Shown: positions 1-10,841, counted from the stretch's first letter. The stretch: DNA of 64,000 nucleotides from Panicum virgatum (GCF_016808335.1 NC_053143.1:51925441-51989440), one strand, 5' to 3'. A program made the numbers and translations. Notes: generated by a model not told the origin, from the letters alone.

Positions 1-1
1 C

Positions 2-391
2 CTTCGGAACGCCGATACGAAGCGTTTTTTTGCTGAATTTCAGCGTGATCTGGAAAAACACGCGAAGATCCTTGCCGACCGCGCTCTTCATCTCGAAATA
101 AATCGGATTCTCGATACCGATAGGCCGTATAGTGCTCCCGCCAGTCTCCGTGAGCCGAAGCCGGAGCTGGTGGACGAAGAGCCCCTGTCGCCTCATGAAT
201 TTTTGTACCGACGCAAAGGCATCTTCGATGAGAGCTCTAGTTAATTTGCGTTGCCCTCGGTTTCAGGGGATGACTTCGAAGCATTTCTTTGACGGACAGC
301 CAAAGAAAAAATAGGTGTGGCGGTCCGGGAAATCATATCTGAGGTGGACCGCCTAGTCTTCGAGGAAGTGGCCTCGGATGTAACTATGTAA
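2..391 (+). pseudogene. 3' end of the antisense accessory ORF of the first Tat-like element (partial)
   Basis: An open frame enters from the window edge at base 2 and stops at 242-244 (80 codons). It is charged and helix-prone (for example FFAEFQRDLEKHAKILADRA). A second open stretch in another frame, about 268-391, continues in similar acidic style and holds one in-frame TGA. A pyrimidine-rich tttcag at 261-266 could be a splice acceptor, but the only GT nearby would make an intron of about 27 bp, too short. The ORF lies antisense to gag-pol between integrase and the expected 3' LTR. That is the same place as the longer antisense ORF of the second element (42234-45597), so I infer they are the same kind of gene. 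Function is unknown. Confidence 0.45.
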
Positions 392-732
392 TTTATTTCT
401 TTGTGCCTTCGCGCGAAGTGTATCTTCGCGGTGTAATAAACCTGTACTTTGTGTGTAATAAATTATGTAATTTTTTTGGCGTTTATCCTTCGACTGTGCA
501 CAAATATATTCTGCGAAGCGCCACCCCCCTTTGCGCGGGCGAGGTTACAAACGCCTTTTTGTTCGTTCATCTTCACCGGCGTCGTGCGTGTTTCTTGTTT
601 TGCGAAGTGCCACCAACCTTCGCTCGACTGGCGGGGATGATGACTGTGAAACGTGTTTTAGCCCCTTGGTCTCTTGTTTTAATTATGCACGCCTTTGCCT
701 TCGGCTTTGCTCGTGAGGACTTGCACAGGGTT

Positions 733-1230
733 CTTCGGCTCTTTTGCCGGAGAGGTTCGCGCCTAGCCTTTGGCTTTCGCGCGACAGGACTTTCCACCCT
801 TCGCTTTCATGCGACGGGATTTTGTTAGGGGGCCTTCGGCTCTTTAGCCGGAGAGGTTCGCGCCTAGCCTTCGGTTTTCGTGTGACAGGACTTTCCACCC
901 TTCGCTTTCATGCGACGGGATTTTGTTAGGGGACCTTCGGCTCTTTAGCCGCAGAGGTTCGCACCTAGCCTTCAGCTTTCGCGCGACAGGACTTTCCACC
1001 CTTCGCTTTCATGCGACGGGATTTTGTTAGGGGACCTTCGGCTCTTTAGCCACATAGGTTCGCGCCTAGCCATCGGCTTTCACGCGATAGGACTTCCACC
1101 CTTCGCTTTCATGCGACGGAATTTTGTTAGGGGACCTTCGGCTCTTTAGCCGCAGAGGTTCGCGCCTAGCCTTCGGCTTTCGCGCAACAGGACTTTCCAC
1201 CCTTCGCTTTCATGCGACGGGATTTTGTTA
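733..1230. repeat. Five-copy 101-bp tandem array in the 3' region of the first retrotransposon
   Basis: Units start at 733, 834, 935, 1036 and 1136, a period of 101, 101, 101 and 100 bp; the last unit ends about 1230. Each begins cttcggctctt, passes a gcctagcc block and ends with gcgacgggattttgttag. The copies differ by a few substitutions and one single-base deletion. The array lies between integrase and the expected 3' LTR. Hypervariable tandem arrays at this position are known in plant Tat elements and can seed satellites. ORFs of 60-140 codons here exist only because the repeat lacks stops in some frames. Confidence 0.9.
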
Positions 1231-1641
1231 ATTTCTTCAGAAGTGAAGCTAAGAGGAGCGAAGCCCTTAATCGGGGTTGCACCTCGTGCTTACTTCTTTC
1301 AAGCATTATGGCTTGTACTTCGCGCCGATGACTCCCCTCTTCGCTTTGACGAAGAGGGATAGACGCTTCGACGCCTTTGCAGCATGCCTGTTCCTTCGAC
1401 TCTTTTGTGGGGGCCTTGTTTATATTTCACAAGGGGTTACATAGGGTTCCGCCTCGTTAAAAACCTCACACCTTCGGCGCCCGAGTGGACACTCGAAAGC
1501 TTCCCCCGTGAGGAAAAGAGTACGGGCCCTTCGGTACATTGTGCGAATTTACACATGAGAAAAAGGAAAGATGCAAAAAGAAAAAGAATTTGCCCTATAA
1601 GCCCCTTCGGTTATTTTCCTCCGGTGGCTTTTACACATTTC
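1231..1641. other. 3' untranslated region of the first retrotransposon
   Basis: This stretch separates the tandem array from the integrase stop codon. It is rich in the word cttcg, like the rest of the element, and holds no ORF with recognisable content. The same applies to 392-732 on the other side of the array. Confidence 0.5.
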
Positions 1642-2208
1642 CTACACGTAGTACTTCTGTAGCTTGTCCTTGTTCCATGAATAAGGGTCTTCGGTGCCTT
1701 CTAGCGTGTGGAGCCTGCAGGCCTCTGGCCTTGCCATAGATGCAACGATAAATGGGCCATCCCACTTACTGTGCATCTTGCCCTTTTGCTTGGCCTTCGG
1801 TATTCTTTGAAGCACCAAGTCGCCCTTTTTGATGTTTCTGGGCTTCACTTTCTTATTCTTTGACCTTCGTGTTTCCTCTTGATATTTTCCCAAGTTGATT
1901 GCCGCTTGTATCTTGCCAGCTTCGATTGTGTCAATTGAGGGCTTGATGTCTTCTTCAATGTTTTCTGCCCCTTCGGCTGTTCTCCAGGATTTGAGTTTGA
2001 TTTCCTCGGGTGTTACGGCTTCTTCACCATATAGAAGCTTGAAAGGGGTGAACTTCGTGGTCCTGGACTCTGTTGTGTTATGAGACCATATGACCCTCGG
2101 CAGCTCATCCGCCCATTTCCCCTTCGGCAACTCAGTGATGTTTTTCTTGATGCCTGCGAAGATGATGCCGTTGGCCCTTTCCACCGCGCCGTAGGCAGCT
2201 TCATGCAT
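1642..2208 (-). pseudogene. Integrase C-terminal fragment (Ty3/gypsy)
   Basis: About 185 codons of the end of a gypsy integrase. The motif around the catalytic glutamate (GAVERANGIIF) lies at the very start, near 2190. It is followed by the conserved stretch with VIWSHNTTESRTTKFTPF and LLYGEEAV, and near the end by the GPY/F-type module KWDGPFIV, finishing at a stop at 1642. The zinc-binding HHCC region and the first two catalytic aspartates are absent. The first codons, before AVERAN, belong to the protease-RT spacer read in another frame, so the ATG near 2208 is an accident of the deletion junction. A lone integrase tail is not expected to be catalytic. Confidence 0.85.
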
Positions 2209-3194
2209 AGGTACGACAGATGGATTACTGCTGCGAATTTGACCAAGGTGTTGCGGCCGAAGATGGCGTTGTAGGGGTAGTTAATGTCGACCACATCGAA
2301 GGTTATTGCTTCGGTTCTCTACACTGCACCTTCGCCGAACATGACATTGAGCTCTATCTTTCCAAGAGCTTCGATTCTCTTGCCTCCGAAGCCAATGAGC
2401 GGATAATGTGACTTCTTCAGCGCTGTTTCTGTGAACCCCATTTTGACGAAGCACTGCCACACGAGGATATCTGTAGAGCTCCCATTGTCCACCAAGATTC
2501 TTCCTACATCATTTCCTGCGAAGTGCACTGAATTCTTGCCAATGTTTGCCCTTATGACGAGGGGGTCATTATGTGGGTAGTGCTGCAGCCGAAGGTCTGC
2601 CTGCGTGAAAGATATTGGGACATGCGACCAAGTTGTTCGGAAGCATCTGCCCTCACTGACGTGGGAAACGGTTCTAAAGTATTCTTTGCGTTGCTTCTTC
2701 GTCTCATGTACTGGTTCATTGGATCCTCCGGAGATGGCATTGATGATGTTGACCCTGCTGCCGGAGGGTCCCTCGCTTGCTCTTTCTGGTATTTGCCCCG
2801 GTTCGAGCTTCGGAGGTGGGGGTAATGTTGTCAGGTCGTAAGACTGTGGCGTGGAGCTCCTCGACCATGTCTGACTATAGTGCGGAGGTGGTAGCATCGA
2901 TACTGATTGTTGCGAAGGTTTAGCATACGGTAGCGGATTGTAGTTGAAGACCGGGTATGACACCGGCCAATTTGGCGTAGGAGCCCAAGTGGTTGCCGTC
3001 GCCGAAGACTGAGGTGGCAACTGCGAGGTATGAATGACTGGCTTCGCTGGCTGGGAATTCTGCCGGTCAAACTCTTCTTTTCTTTCAATGGCGAAGGGGC
3101 ATTCATTTGTCCAATGGCCTTTGTCCTTCCCGTGGAAGAAACAGAATGGAATTTTCTCTCTTCGACCGCCGCTGTCTCTTCGGCCTTTGTTGTG
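2205..3194 (-). pseudogene. Zinc knuckle, protease and protease-RT spacer of the first gypsy element
   Basis: The frame is open from just after a TGA (3195-3197) to a TAG at 2319-2321, then open again to the deletion junction near 2190-2205. At 3143-3099 there is a C-x2-H-x5-H-x4-C knuckle, the variant common in plant Tat elements. A proline- and serine-rich linker follows. The retroviral-type protease has its active-site motif ILVDNGSSTDIL near 2498. The stretch after the TAG (DVVDINYPYNAIFGRN, then LCMKLP) is the usual spacer before RT. RT should follow but the frame runs straight into integrase sequence. The two stops and the frame offset from gag make this a non-functional copy. Confidence 0.8.
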
Positions 3195-3216
3195 TCATTC
3201 TTCGCGATGGTGACGA

Positions 3217-4533
3217 TCATCGCGGTTGGATCTTTCTTCGTGGCGGTCCCTCTCGCCTTTGCCCCTGTGATGGTGTCTGTGCTCTCGGGGGGGGGGGTTC
3301 TTCTTCGGACACGTTGTTCACTGTTCTTTTCTGCTTCGGCTCGTCAGCATGCCATGGTTTTGAATGGGACCTCTCGCTGCTTCGCGACTTCTTCTGCTCG
3401 TTCTTATCCTCGAGCCATCTCCTCTTCGCACGGTCGGATATGCAATATTCTTGCATTATCTCGAACAGCTTCGTGACTATCTTCGGCTTGCGCCGGGATA
3501 TGTACTCTCCGCATGGTCCCAGGTTGATCCCCTTCACCACCGATTCGATGATGCACTGGTCGGCAACATTTGGTGCTCTTGCGCGAAGCTTCATGACACT
3601 CTGAAGATATTCTTGCAAGGTCATGCTTCCTTGCCTTAGATCGTGAAAATCGCAAGATGTGACTTCGTCGGGCCTCACGGCGCGGAAACTTGCACATAAC
3701 TCGAGGCGAAGCTGCTTCCAAGACAGAATGGTTCCTGGTGGGATGTTTGCATACCAACGCTGCGCCAAGCCCTTTAATATGAGGACGAGCGCCTTCGCTT
3801 TACACGCGGTGCCTCCTCCTGATGCTTCTATGGTGGCTTCGTATTTGAGGAGGAACTCTTCGGGGTCTGACTCCCCATCGAACTGCGGCAATATTGCTGG
3901 GTTGAGGCGATGAGGCCACTGCACCTCCTCCAGCTCTTCGGACAATGGTGATATTCTTTGATGCCTTCTTCGGTAATGCTCTTCGCCGTCTGACACAAAA
4001 TGGTCAGAGATCTCCTCGACCGGCACGAACTTTGGGTGGAACCTTGGTGGTTCTTGTTGCCGCGGGTTGACCCCGATCATCTCCTTCTGCGGTGGTGGTG
4101 GTGGTGCCTGCAATTTCTCGAGTTGCAGCCGCTGGGCACGGAGCTTCTCTTGCATCTCCTTGTAGCGAAGCTCCTCCTCCCTCAACTTGTTGTACTGCTC
4201 TTGACACTCTACTTTGGTGAGCATGGTCTGCTTCCCCTTCGCTCTTGTCGTCATTTGTGGCTCCGAAGGTTCTTCTTCCAAGGCCTGCTGCTGAGCCCTT
4301 CGCGCCTCTTCGATGCGAGCGTCAATACGACGCATCGCCGTGATGTCTTCGGCTGAGACGCCGAGGTCCAGAAGGTTGACTTCAAGCTGGCCATCTACAA
4401 GGGCGTCGACGGAGATGCCGTCGCTGCTAGTCCTGTTCGCCTGTGTTGCTGCCGCTTCGCCCTGCGAGGGTGTTGTCGTCGTCGTGTCCTCTGAAGTGGC
4501 TCCGGTGGTTCCTCTCTTCTTCGTCGCCGCCAT
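3217..4533 (-). CDS. gag: Gag polyprotein of the first gypsy element
   Basis: About 438 codons. I chose the ATG at 4533-4531 because it lies just downstream of the primer binding site and starts the sequence MAATKKRG; the open frame itself extends back into the LTR. Residues 1-60 are low-complexity, Thr/Ala-rich. About 85-150 is a predicted coiled coil rich in Glu, Arg and Lys. About 195-350 is the retrotransposon gag domain (LPQFDGESDPEEFL, then RWYANIPP). The C-terminus is basic and holds a proline run coded by 11 consecutive C at 3288-3298. The stop at 3217 falls before the zinc knuckle, which sits in another frame, so gag and the protease part are separated by a frame change near that C run. 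Its product would form the retrotransposon particle. Confidence 0.85.
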   Translation of the reverse strand: MAATKKRGTTGATSEDTTTTTPSQGEAAATQANRTSSDGISVDALVDGQLEVNLLDLGVSAEDITAMRRIDARIEEARRAQQQALEEEPSEPQMTTRAKGKQTMLTKVECQEQYNKLREEELRYKEMQEKLRAQRLQLEKLQAPPPPPQKEMIGVNPRQQEPPRFHPKFVPVEEISDHFVSDGEEHYRRRHQRISPLSEELEEVQWPHRLNPAILPQFDGESDPEEFLLKYEATIEASGGGTACKAKALVLILKGLAQRWYANIPPGTILSWKQLRLELCASFRAVRPDEVTSCDFHDLRQGSMTLQEYLQSVMKLRARAPNVADQCIIESVVKGINLGPCGEYISRRKPKIVTKLFEIMQEYCISDRAKRRWLEDKNEQKKSRSSERSHSKPWHADEPKQKRTVNNVSEEEPPPPRAQTPSQGQRREGPPRRKIQPR

Positions 4534-4547
4534 GTGGTGTATCGAAC

Positions 4548-4564
4548 CGACGGGTGGGCGCCAA
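4548..4564 (-). other. Primer binding site of the first gypsy element
   Basis: Directly inside the LTR end (4567), the minus strand reads TGGCGCCCACC after a two- to three-base gap. A TGGCGCC-type start at this spot is usual for tRNA-primed plant gypsy elements. I do not assign the tRNA. Confidence 0.7.
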
Positions 4565-4566
4565 AC

Positions 4567-5138
4567 TGTTGGTGGAGAGTGTCTCCGGGACGGACGGACA
4601 CTACAACAGCTAGGGACAAGCACCCAATTCAAGTAGTAATATTCTCTCTCTATTAAATGTGTCCCATCAATGAACATTATAGGGGGGTATTTATAGGTGG
4701 CGTTACGCCTCCAATGTATAATTACTCTTTTACACCCTTACAATGGTCATATACCCGGAATATTCCTGAACGTACACGTGATTTCCATATCACAGCATGG
4801 GTGCGGTATAGCTCAGAAGGGCCCACAACTCCAGGCGGTCCTCTACACCCCGGTCGACGAAGACCACGGGGCCTACTGACCACTCCCTACCATGATGCTG
4901 GCGTCGCCCGGTCTTCGCCTGTCTTCGCGTTCCGACCCGAAGAACAGCGAAGACGGGCCACCTCCGCGCTTGCTCCTGGCATCAACTTCAGTGTTCTTGG
5001 TGTCTTGTCTTCGCCTTCCGACCCGAAGACAAGCGAAGACGGGCCACCCCGTACTTGCTGTTGGCATCGGCTTCAGAGTCCTTGACTTCCCGTCTTCGCG
5101 CACCTTCAGTGACCAGACCGAAGGTGGTGTCCCCAACA
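4567..5138 (-). repeat. 5' LTR of the first gypsy element (572 bp)
   Basis: The LTR is bounded by a short inverted repeat, TGTTGG at 4567 and CCAACA ending at 5138. A TATA box (minus strand CTATAAATA, plus-strand 4689-4697) sits where a gag-directed promoter would be. In its upstream part an imperfect 86-bp unit starting tcttcgc is repeated at 4922 and 5008, with a third start at 5093. Such duplicated U3 blocks may act as enhancer-like repeats; that is inference. The matching 3' LTR is outside the window. Confidence 0.85.
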
Positions 5139-5877
5139 TTCCCCTCTGTCAACTGTAGCGGGATGAGAGCCTTCGAGAGAGACGGAACTTCGGGTTCCCC
5201 CTTGGATAATATAGAAAGAGAACCGAGAGATGGGTGGTAAGTATGGTAGAGTAGGGACTTGGCTGGGCTTCAGATGAACCAATTTCGATCTGGGCTAAAT
5301 TACTTTGTCCTGGGCCTTAACGTATTTGTAGGTAAAAGTCTGGATAGCCTTTTCTCAGTAGCTCTTGTTTCACTTAATTTTCAACCCATTAGAGGATCAC
5401 AACAAAGGCTCTTGGCCCATTCTCAAACCATTTTGTTGTCTCGGCCCATCTCATTTGGCATTGATCTCAAATGGGTAATTCACTAGTTGAAATTTGTCAC
5501 TGCTTAACCATTCTTATTCCATTTTGCTTCGTTGCTTGACTTTGCTAGGGCCTCTAATTTTCTCAGTGGCTTAATCTGGAGTTCTTGACTATTTGACATG
5601 GTTTTGCGGTCCCTGTTTCAACCTGCTATAGTTTTTAGTTTATTTTTAGTTGTTTCTTTTCTTTGACATATGGTAGTTAGTACTTGTAGGTATGTTTTTT
5701 TTGCTAATTAATTTGTTTTTATTATTGTACTATGTAAGGTCGTCCAAGAGTAAATTAGGCGGGAACACGTTTTGTTGGTACTGGTGATGAAAAAAAATGA
5801 CTTCAACACTAAAGAAATCCAGCTAGTTTTTTGTGATAGTTTCCTGCCACAAAGAGTGACTGCAGAGTATATCAAAA
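5139..5877. other. Gap between gypsy LTR and Helitron, nothing recognised
   Basis: This is AT-rich sequence with short ORFs only. I see no splice-like exon series, terminal repeat or conserved motif. Confidence 0.5.
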
Positions 5878-6276
5878 CTAGCAAGGTGGCCCGTGCAAAT
5901 AGCGCGGGTATCTAATTTTCGTACTAATATTTATTTATTTTAAAATTTATTAACTCAAATGATTTTTTGTTGTTTCCTGATCAAGTAAATTCAGAGACCA
6001 TCAAAGTGATAATACCAACGTAAATCAATGCCAAGGTAATGTCACAGGTTAATAAAACCACTAAATCATCATAAAACTTAGTGCTATATGTTCTTTTACT
6101 TTTCAACTGACTTGGTAATTCCTAAACCCTCTTAACATTTAAAACATGTTTATATTTATTTGTTGTACTCTTCTGCATGCTCTATTTTGTATAGTCTAAA
6201 TTTGTACGACCAATGGATCAATTTGTAGTTCATATATTTCTAATTTCAAGATCTAATGAACTTAAATATTTTCTTA

Positions 6277-6591
6277 GGCCACTCCCAATGCCACTCCCAA
6301 TGGGAGTTTCATAGGGGTTTCATGCACATTAATTAGCATACCATGTAGGATATGATGACATGGCATAAAATTTAAGAAGAAAGAGAAGAAACCAGTTTCA
6401 TCTAGATGAAACTCTCTCTACACAAATACCAACACTCTATGAGTCTTAAAATTAAATGCAACATAGACCCTAGAAAACCACAATATGAAATTATGCATTG
6501 GGAGAGGTAGTTTCAACCATTGTTTCATAGTCTTTTTGCTTATGTGGCTATCTAGAAAACATCAATATGAAACCCTCCACTGGGATTGACC
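6277..6591. mobile_element. Tourist-like MITE (PIF/Harbinger type), 315 bp
   Basis: Terminal inverted repeats GGCCACTCCCAATG (left) and the complement of CACTGGGATTGACC (right) are flanked by the 3-bp duplication TTA at 6274-6276 and 6592-6594. Size, TTA duplication and lack of coding capacity fit a Tourist element, nested in the Helitron candidate. Confidence 0.8.
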
Positions 6592-9486
6592 TTATAGATC
6601 AATTGATTTATTCATATTGATTGAAGTGTTTATGAGTATTTGGTAAAAAGATATAGATATTGTAGGATCTTATTTTTTTATCATCACTAAACCACCATCG
6701 TTTTGTAAGCAATGCATTACCCGATGCCCATCTGAATATCAAGCGAGCTTGCGAAGCTTCCCCTAATCTTATCATCTCCCATCCCGTTCTCCTATAGCTC
6801 ATAGAGATCCCATCGCTCCCAGCCTGACGATGAGAGGGAGGTGGGCTAGCCTCCTTTCTCTTAGTGTATACTATCTGTACTTTGTTATGCTCAAATGGGC
6901 GCTTGCCCCCCCCCCACACCCCCACACACACACCCAGTTGTGGCTATTGCTGGAGCCGCTAGTGCCCTCGTTGTTGTGGCGTGTTACGATGGCTGCAGGG
7001 TGAGCTCGAATAAAGGTTCCTTCCCTCCCTCTTCTTCATCTCGCTCTGCCTAACCGAATTTCTTCCCTCTTCCTTCGTTTACTCGCTCCCTGGTTCAGCT
7101 CTTCATCTTCCTCCTTCCTCTTTTTCCCCTACTTTCTCTTGCTTCCAGGTTTCTATCGATCTGATTACTTTAGTTTTTGTTTTGGTTAGTCACGATAGAT
7201 TTGCTTGCATGTGCTGTGGATTTGCTTTTGTTCTTAGAGTAAATCTAAGTGGTCTTTGTTTGCTAATTTTTTTTAGCTCCAGTTTGCTTCTCATCTCACC
7301 CCGCCATCTTTTTTATTGAAGCAGCTTTGAGCTTTTTTTCTATCCGGGTTTCTGTGGACCTCTGTTGTTTGTTGCATTGCAAAACTTCCCTTGGATTTGA
7401 GGATTGTGCTTTCTACATGTTGGCATCGCTTTCCTCTGCGTCCTTGGGTCACCGGTGTTGGTCTTCATCAACGAAGTATTCTTCCTCTTCAAACTCCTAG
7501 GTAGGCTTCTCCGCCCTATAGCTCCAAGCATCATTATGAGTTCCTTCGAACTCTAGTGCCTTTGGTGGCTTTCGTTGCTGAGCTTCATGGAGGTGACGAT
7601 TGTGTTTTGTAGCTCGCTCGTGAATTCCTTTAGGCTCTCGCTTCTGCTGTGAGTGGAGGTGTTCTCGTGTGTCTAGTTGTTTAGGCCTGGTTCATAATTA
7701 GCTTCGCTTTGGATGACTTTTTTGTAAGGCTGCTACATCTACAATATATGTTGTAAGGTTGTTTTCAAAAGAAATTTGTATGGTGCAGTCGGTCCAGCCG
7801 GACACATCTGATGTCCACAGTTTATGCTTCCCCTGTCACCCAATTATGCTTTGCAATAATTAAGTGTTGTCTAATCTTTAATTTTCTTGATGAAGTTTTT
7901 ATTCAACATATATAGATCAATATCTCATCGCAAATATGCTACTTTGAAGAATAGATTGCCACACTTAATCAGCTCCTACATTATGTGTACCGATCCTTAA
8001 CTGCACAGCTTCATTGTGACTATCAACTGTGCCTTGCCAGAAGTTTGCTTTATAATAACTAATACATCATATTGCGACTCGATTTTGTGTCCTTCCCGCT
8101 CTCATGTTGCCAAACTTGCTAATTCATCCATTCTCTAGTGCTAGCACCCTCATCCCTTCTCCTTCTTTTGCTAACCCTGCAAAAAATGCAAAAGCAAGCC
8201 GTGTCGCTGCCTCTGACTCTATTCCATGCAATTATCCATCATCATGTAACGGCATGTTATTTTCTTGGGTTAAAGATGCTGATGGATTCAACCTCAATCT
8301 TATTAGCTTTCTCTATGCTGTGGTTAGCTCCTCTCCTAAGAAAGCAACCATTGTTTCTTTCAGACTCGGCCAACAATTGATCTGTTATATTTTGCACTAC
8401 CTGACATGCAGCTTTTAATTGGTCACCACCAAGCTCAGGCTGTATGTGGCCAACGTTCTTGTCCTCACCTCCTCACTCCACCGAAGATGTCGTCAATCAT
8501 CGCCCATGCAAGCCAGAAGTTAATTGCATTTTTTACAGCGTGACCGAGGCGTCTGTCTAACAGTCTCATCCAATGCGAATTCTAGAGCATAAAAGATTAC
8601 TCCCGATGCTTAGGTCGTGTTGCAGGTAGTAGCTACATACAGCTTGTGGCATGCTTGATCAGTTGAACATGGTAGCTTCTTTTATATAGTGGCAAAAAAA
8701 AATCTAAATCACTTGGGTGGTCCGATAGATGGGCGATGGCCAAGGCTCATCTTCACCTCTATTTATTGCTCTCTTGCTAGTCCAATGATCTTCCTCCCCT
8801 ATTGAAACTTGTACCTATCCTGGCCGCTTGCAACTGTCGTCGTTCTCTCGAGAACGTGCATGAGATATATATGAGAGTAGCTTGTGATGACTTTGGCGGC
8901 GCTTTAGCCACCACCATGCTGCTAAGTGCTAACCACTACCACCCCTCGTGCCCGGTCTCTAGCCCCAGGCATCCTGCAAGCCTAGGGAGACCTCTCCGTA
9001 GATCAAGGAATGCTTGCCGCCTAGGCAGCCACCATCAACTGAATCAAGCCTCAATGTCCAGGCGATTGGAGAATTTTAAGTGTGATGAATAAAACTTTAT
9101 TCATATTCTAAATGATCGCCGATAAAAATAATTAATCTTCTATGGATGCAAATCAGCAGATGTAATGCAGGAGGAGAAATAAAATCTGCCCCCGGATGGC
9201 CCGGACATGAGTCGCTCGCCTAGGGAGCCATGGAGCGTAAAACGATGTCGTTCTGGTGTTGTTGCCACGCACAACGTCACGCATATTGACACAGTCCTTT
9301 TCCAAAATAAAAAAGTGCTAATTTTCATATTTTGGTTTTGGTATGTGTTATTGCTTTTCTGGAACTGCGGATGAGAAATTAGTAAAGAGTTGCTTATCTT
9401 ATTGGTTGTATATTCTTTTCCTTTTATAGAATTTATTATATATGCATATTATTATCTTTTCTATTAATAATCTAATATTTTTAGTC

Positions 9487-9600
9487 ATATTTGATATGGA
9501 CTCTTTAGTTAAATCTAAGCCATCATAAAATCTGATGGTGCAAATCTTTCTCTTTTTTAGATTAACGTGGAAATTTCTAGACCTCTCTAGACCAATTGTT
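9487..9600 (-). repeat. Dispersed copy of the Helitron 5'-proximal segment
   Basis: This block shares the string tagattaacgtggaaattt and its surroundings, including a conserved tctag, with 10040-10140 just inside the 5' end of the Helitron candidate. The orientation is the same. It may be the start of a second, nested Helitron or a fragment; no clear TC end is visible for it. Confidence 0.5.
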
Positions 9601-10186
9601 CGAGAGATCATGTTGAGAAACGACGGAGAACTCCTTTCGGCTAGAAAAAAAAACTGTGCAAGACAAACCTAATTATACCAATTGTTTTAAGGTTCTATTT
9701 ATATATTGAGTCTGAGAATATAGGTGACAGAGTCGGTTTTGTACCGAGCAAAAGCTATGATGTACGTGAGAGTATATGTGATAGAAACGGATATGTCTTT
9801 ATGATGTGACCTTTCTTTATTTTTTAAATCCTATCCATAAACGAAGCAGTATAGAGTCCTAGTCTGAGCAACCAAACTTTGTCTGCTTGATGTGACCTTG
9901 CCGAAACGAAGCATGCAACCTTTCCGAGTATAGACAGTTTAATGTCGCTAAAACAATGGAGTCCGACTCTAATAACAATAGGAAATATAAAAATTTTATT
10001 CAATGTGGATTTTTATGTGATATGGATTTTTTTATATGATATGAATTCTTAGAATAATATAGACCGTTAGATCTTCATAAAATCCAACGGTGTATATTTT
10101 TCTTTTTTTAGATTAACGTGGAAATTTCTAGACCCTCTCGGCGAACGTGGTGGCTTCTTTTAACACTATTGTATTAAGATAATAGA

Positions 10187-10841
10187 TACAGTCGTTTCTA
10201 TTTTGTAATTGGATCCTAAAAACTTGTTGAGATTAACAAACATAGCAGCCATTTTTCAAGTAGCACAAAAAGTGTGATTCATTATGCGCCAGTTTCTGTT
10301 GGCTAATTCTTTTAATTGTAATCTGATGAAAATTACCCTGAGCCCACATGTTCTCTCTTATCCTCTGCATGCGTATGGGTGTGGCACAGGAAGTTCATTC
10401 CTTGATCCAGCTAGCAACGACATCAAGACATCGATCGAGATGAACATGCAAACAAGGATGCTGTCTCTATCTGCAAGACGATCATACACACGCATCGTCG
10501 CATGGATAGGCCTCGGGGACCCAATGGCATCGGCGGCGCACGCCATGTCAGGTGTCGTCTGCAAATGTTGGCTTGCATGCAGATCGCCAAGGTTCCTCCC
10601 AACTGTAAGGGATCACAGATTCGATCTCCACACGAGAACAGTAGGATTTCTCTCAGCAAACACAACCGCCGCAACAACTAACTGTTTTTTTAGAAACATT
10701 CAGCACATGAAAAATATATTTTCCCCATTTTATTATTGTCATGCGCGCGCACAATGCATCTCTCTTGCAAACACTCGCAACAAGTAGCGGAAGCTCTTTA
10801 TTTGACACGCACATTATTACAGTGAAACCGCTATGAATCTA
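10187..10841. other. Gap between two Helitron candidates, no gene recognised
   Basis: A 167-codon frame (10284-10787) is open on the plus strand. Its composition is unremarkable, overlapping minus-strand frames are equally open, and there is no domain I recognise. I do not call it a gene. Confidence 0.4.

Larger units (their letters stand above)
1..5138 (-). mobile_element. Non-autonomous Ty3/gypsy (Tat-like) LTR retrotransposon, 5' part and body
   Basis: Reading on the minus strand, the order is 5' LTR (5138-4567), primer binding site, gag, zinc knuckle and protease region, integrase C-terminus, a long 3' region with a tandem array, and an antisense ORF that runs off the window. The 3' LTR is not seen and should lie left of base 1. 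No reverse transcriptase, RNase H or integrase catalytic core is present; the protease-RT spacer is joined directly to the end of integrase. It therefore cannot supply its own RT and would have depended on a related element in trans. The antisense ORF and the 3' tandem repeats suggest the Tat lineage; that placement is inference. The five bases after the right LTR end (ttccc, 5139-5143) would be the target duplication, but its partner lies outside the window. Confidence 0.85.
5878..10186 (-). mobile_element. Candidate non-autonomous Helitron (minus orientation, 4.3 kb)
   Basis: On the minus strand the 3' end is CTAG at 5881-5878, followed by T. It is preceded by 8 bases and an imperfect 7-bp hairpin (CCCGCGC and GCACGGG arms). 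The minus-strand sequence starting at 10186 reads TCTATTATCTTAATACAA with A before it, a typical Helitron 5' end. The A/T host dinucleotide fits at both ends. The inside is non-coding: pyrimidine-rich stretches around 7020-7150 resemble 5' untranslated leaders, so gene pieces may have been captured, but I cannot identify a source gene. No Rep/helicase ORF is present. The 3' end is well supported; the 5' end is a reasonable guess. Confidence 0.5.

Noticed and set aside
403..929. Overlapping 60-140 codon ORFs on both strands with repeated RSRR/CRRGSRLAFGF-type residues
   Set aside because: They are translations of the 101-bp tandem array, which has a length not divisible by three and few stops. 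No family or start signal.
733..1230. Possible CRISPR-like array
   Set aside because: Units are head-to-tail 101-bp copies without unique spacers, in a plant retrotransposon.
10284..10787. 167-codon plus-strand ORF as a gene
   Set aside because: No domain, no codon structure distinct from the overlapping minus frames, and no promoter or homologue visible in the window.
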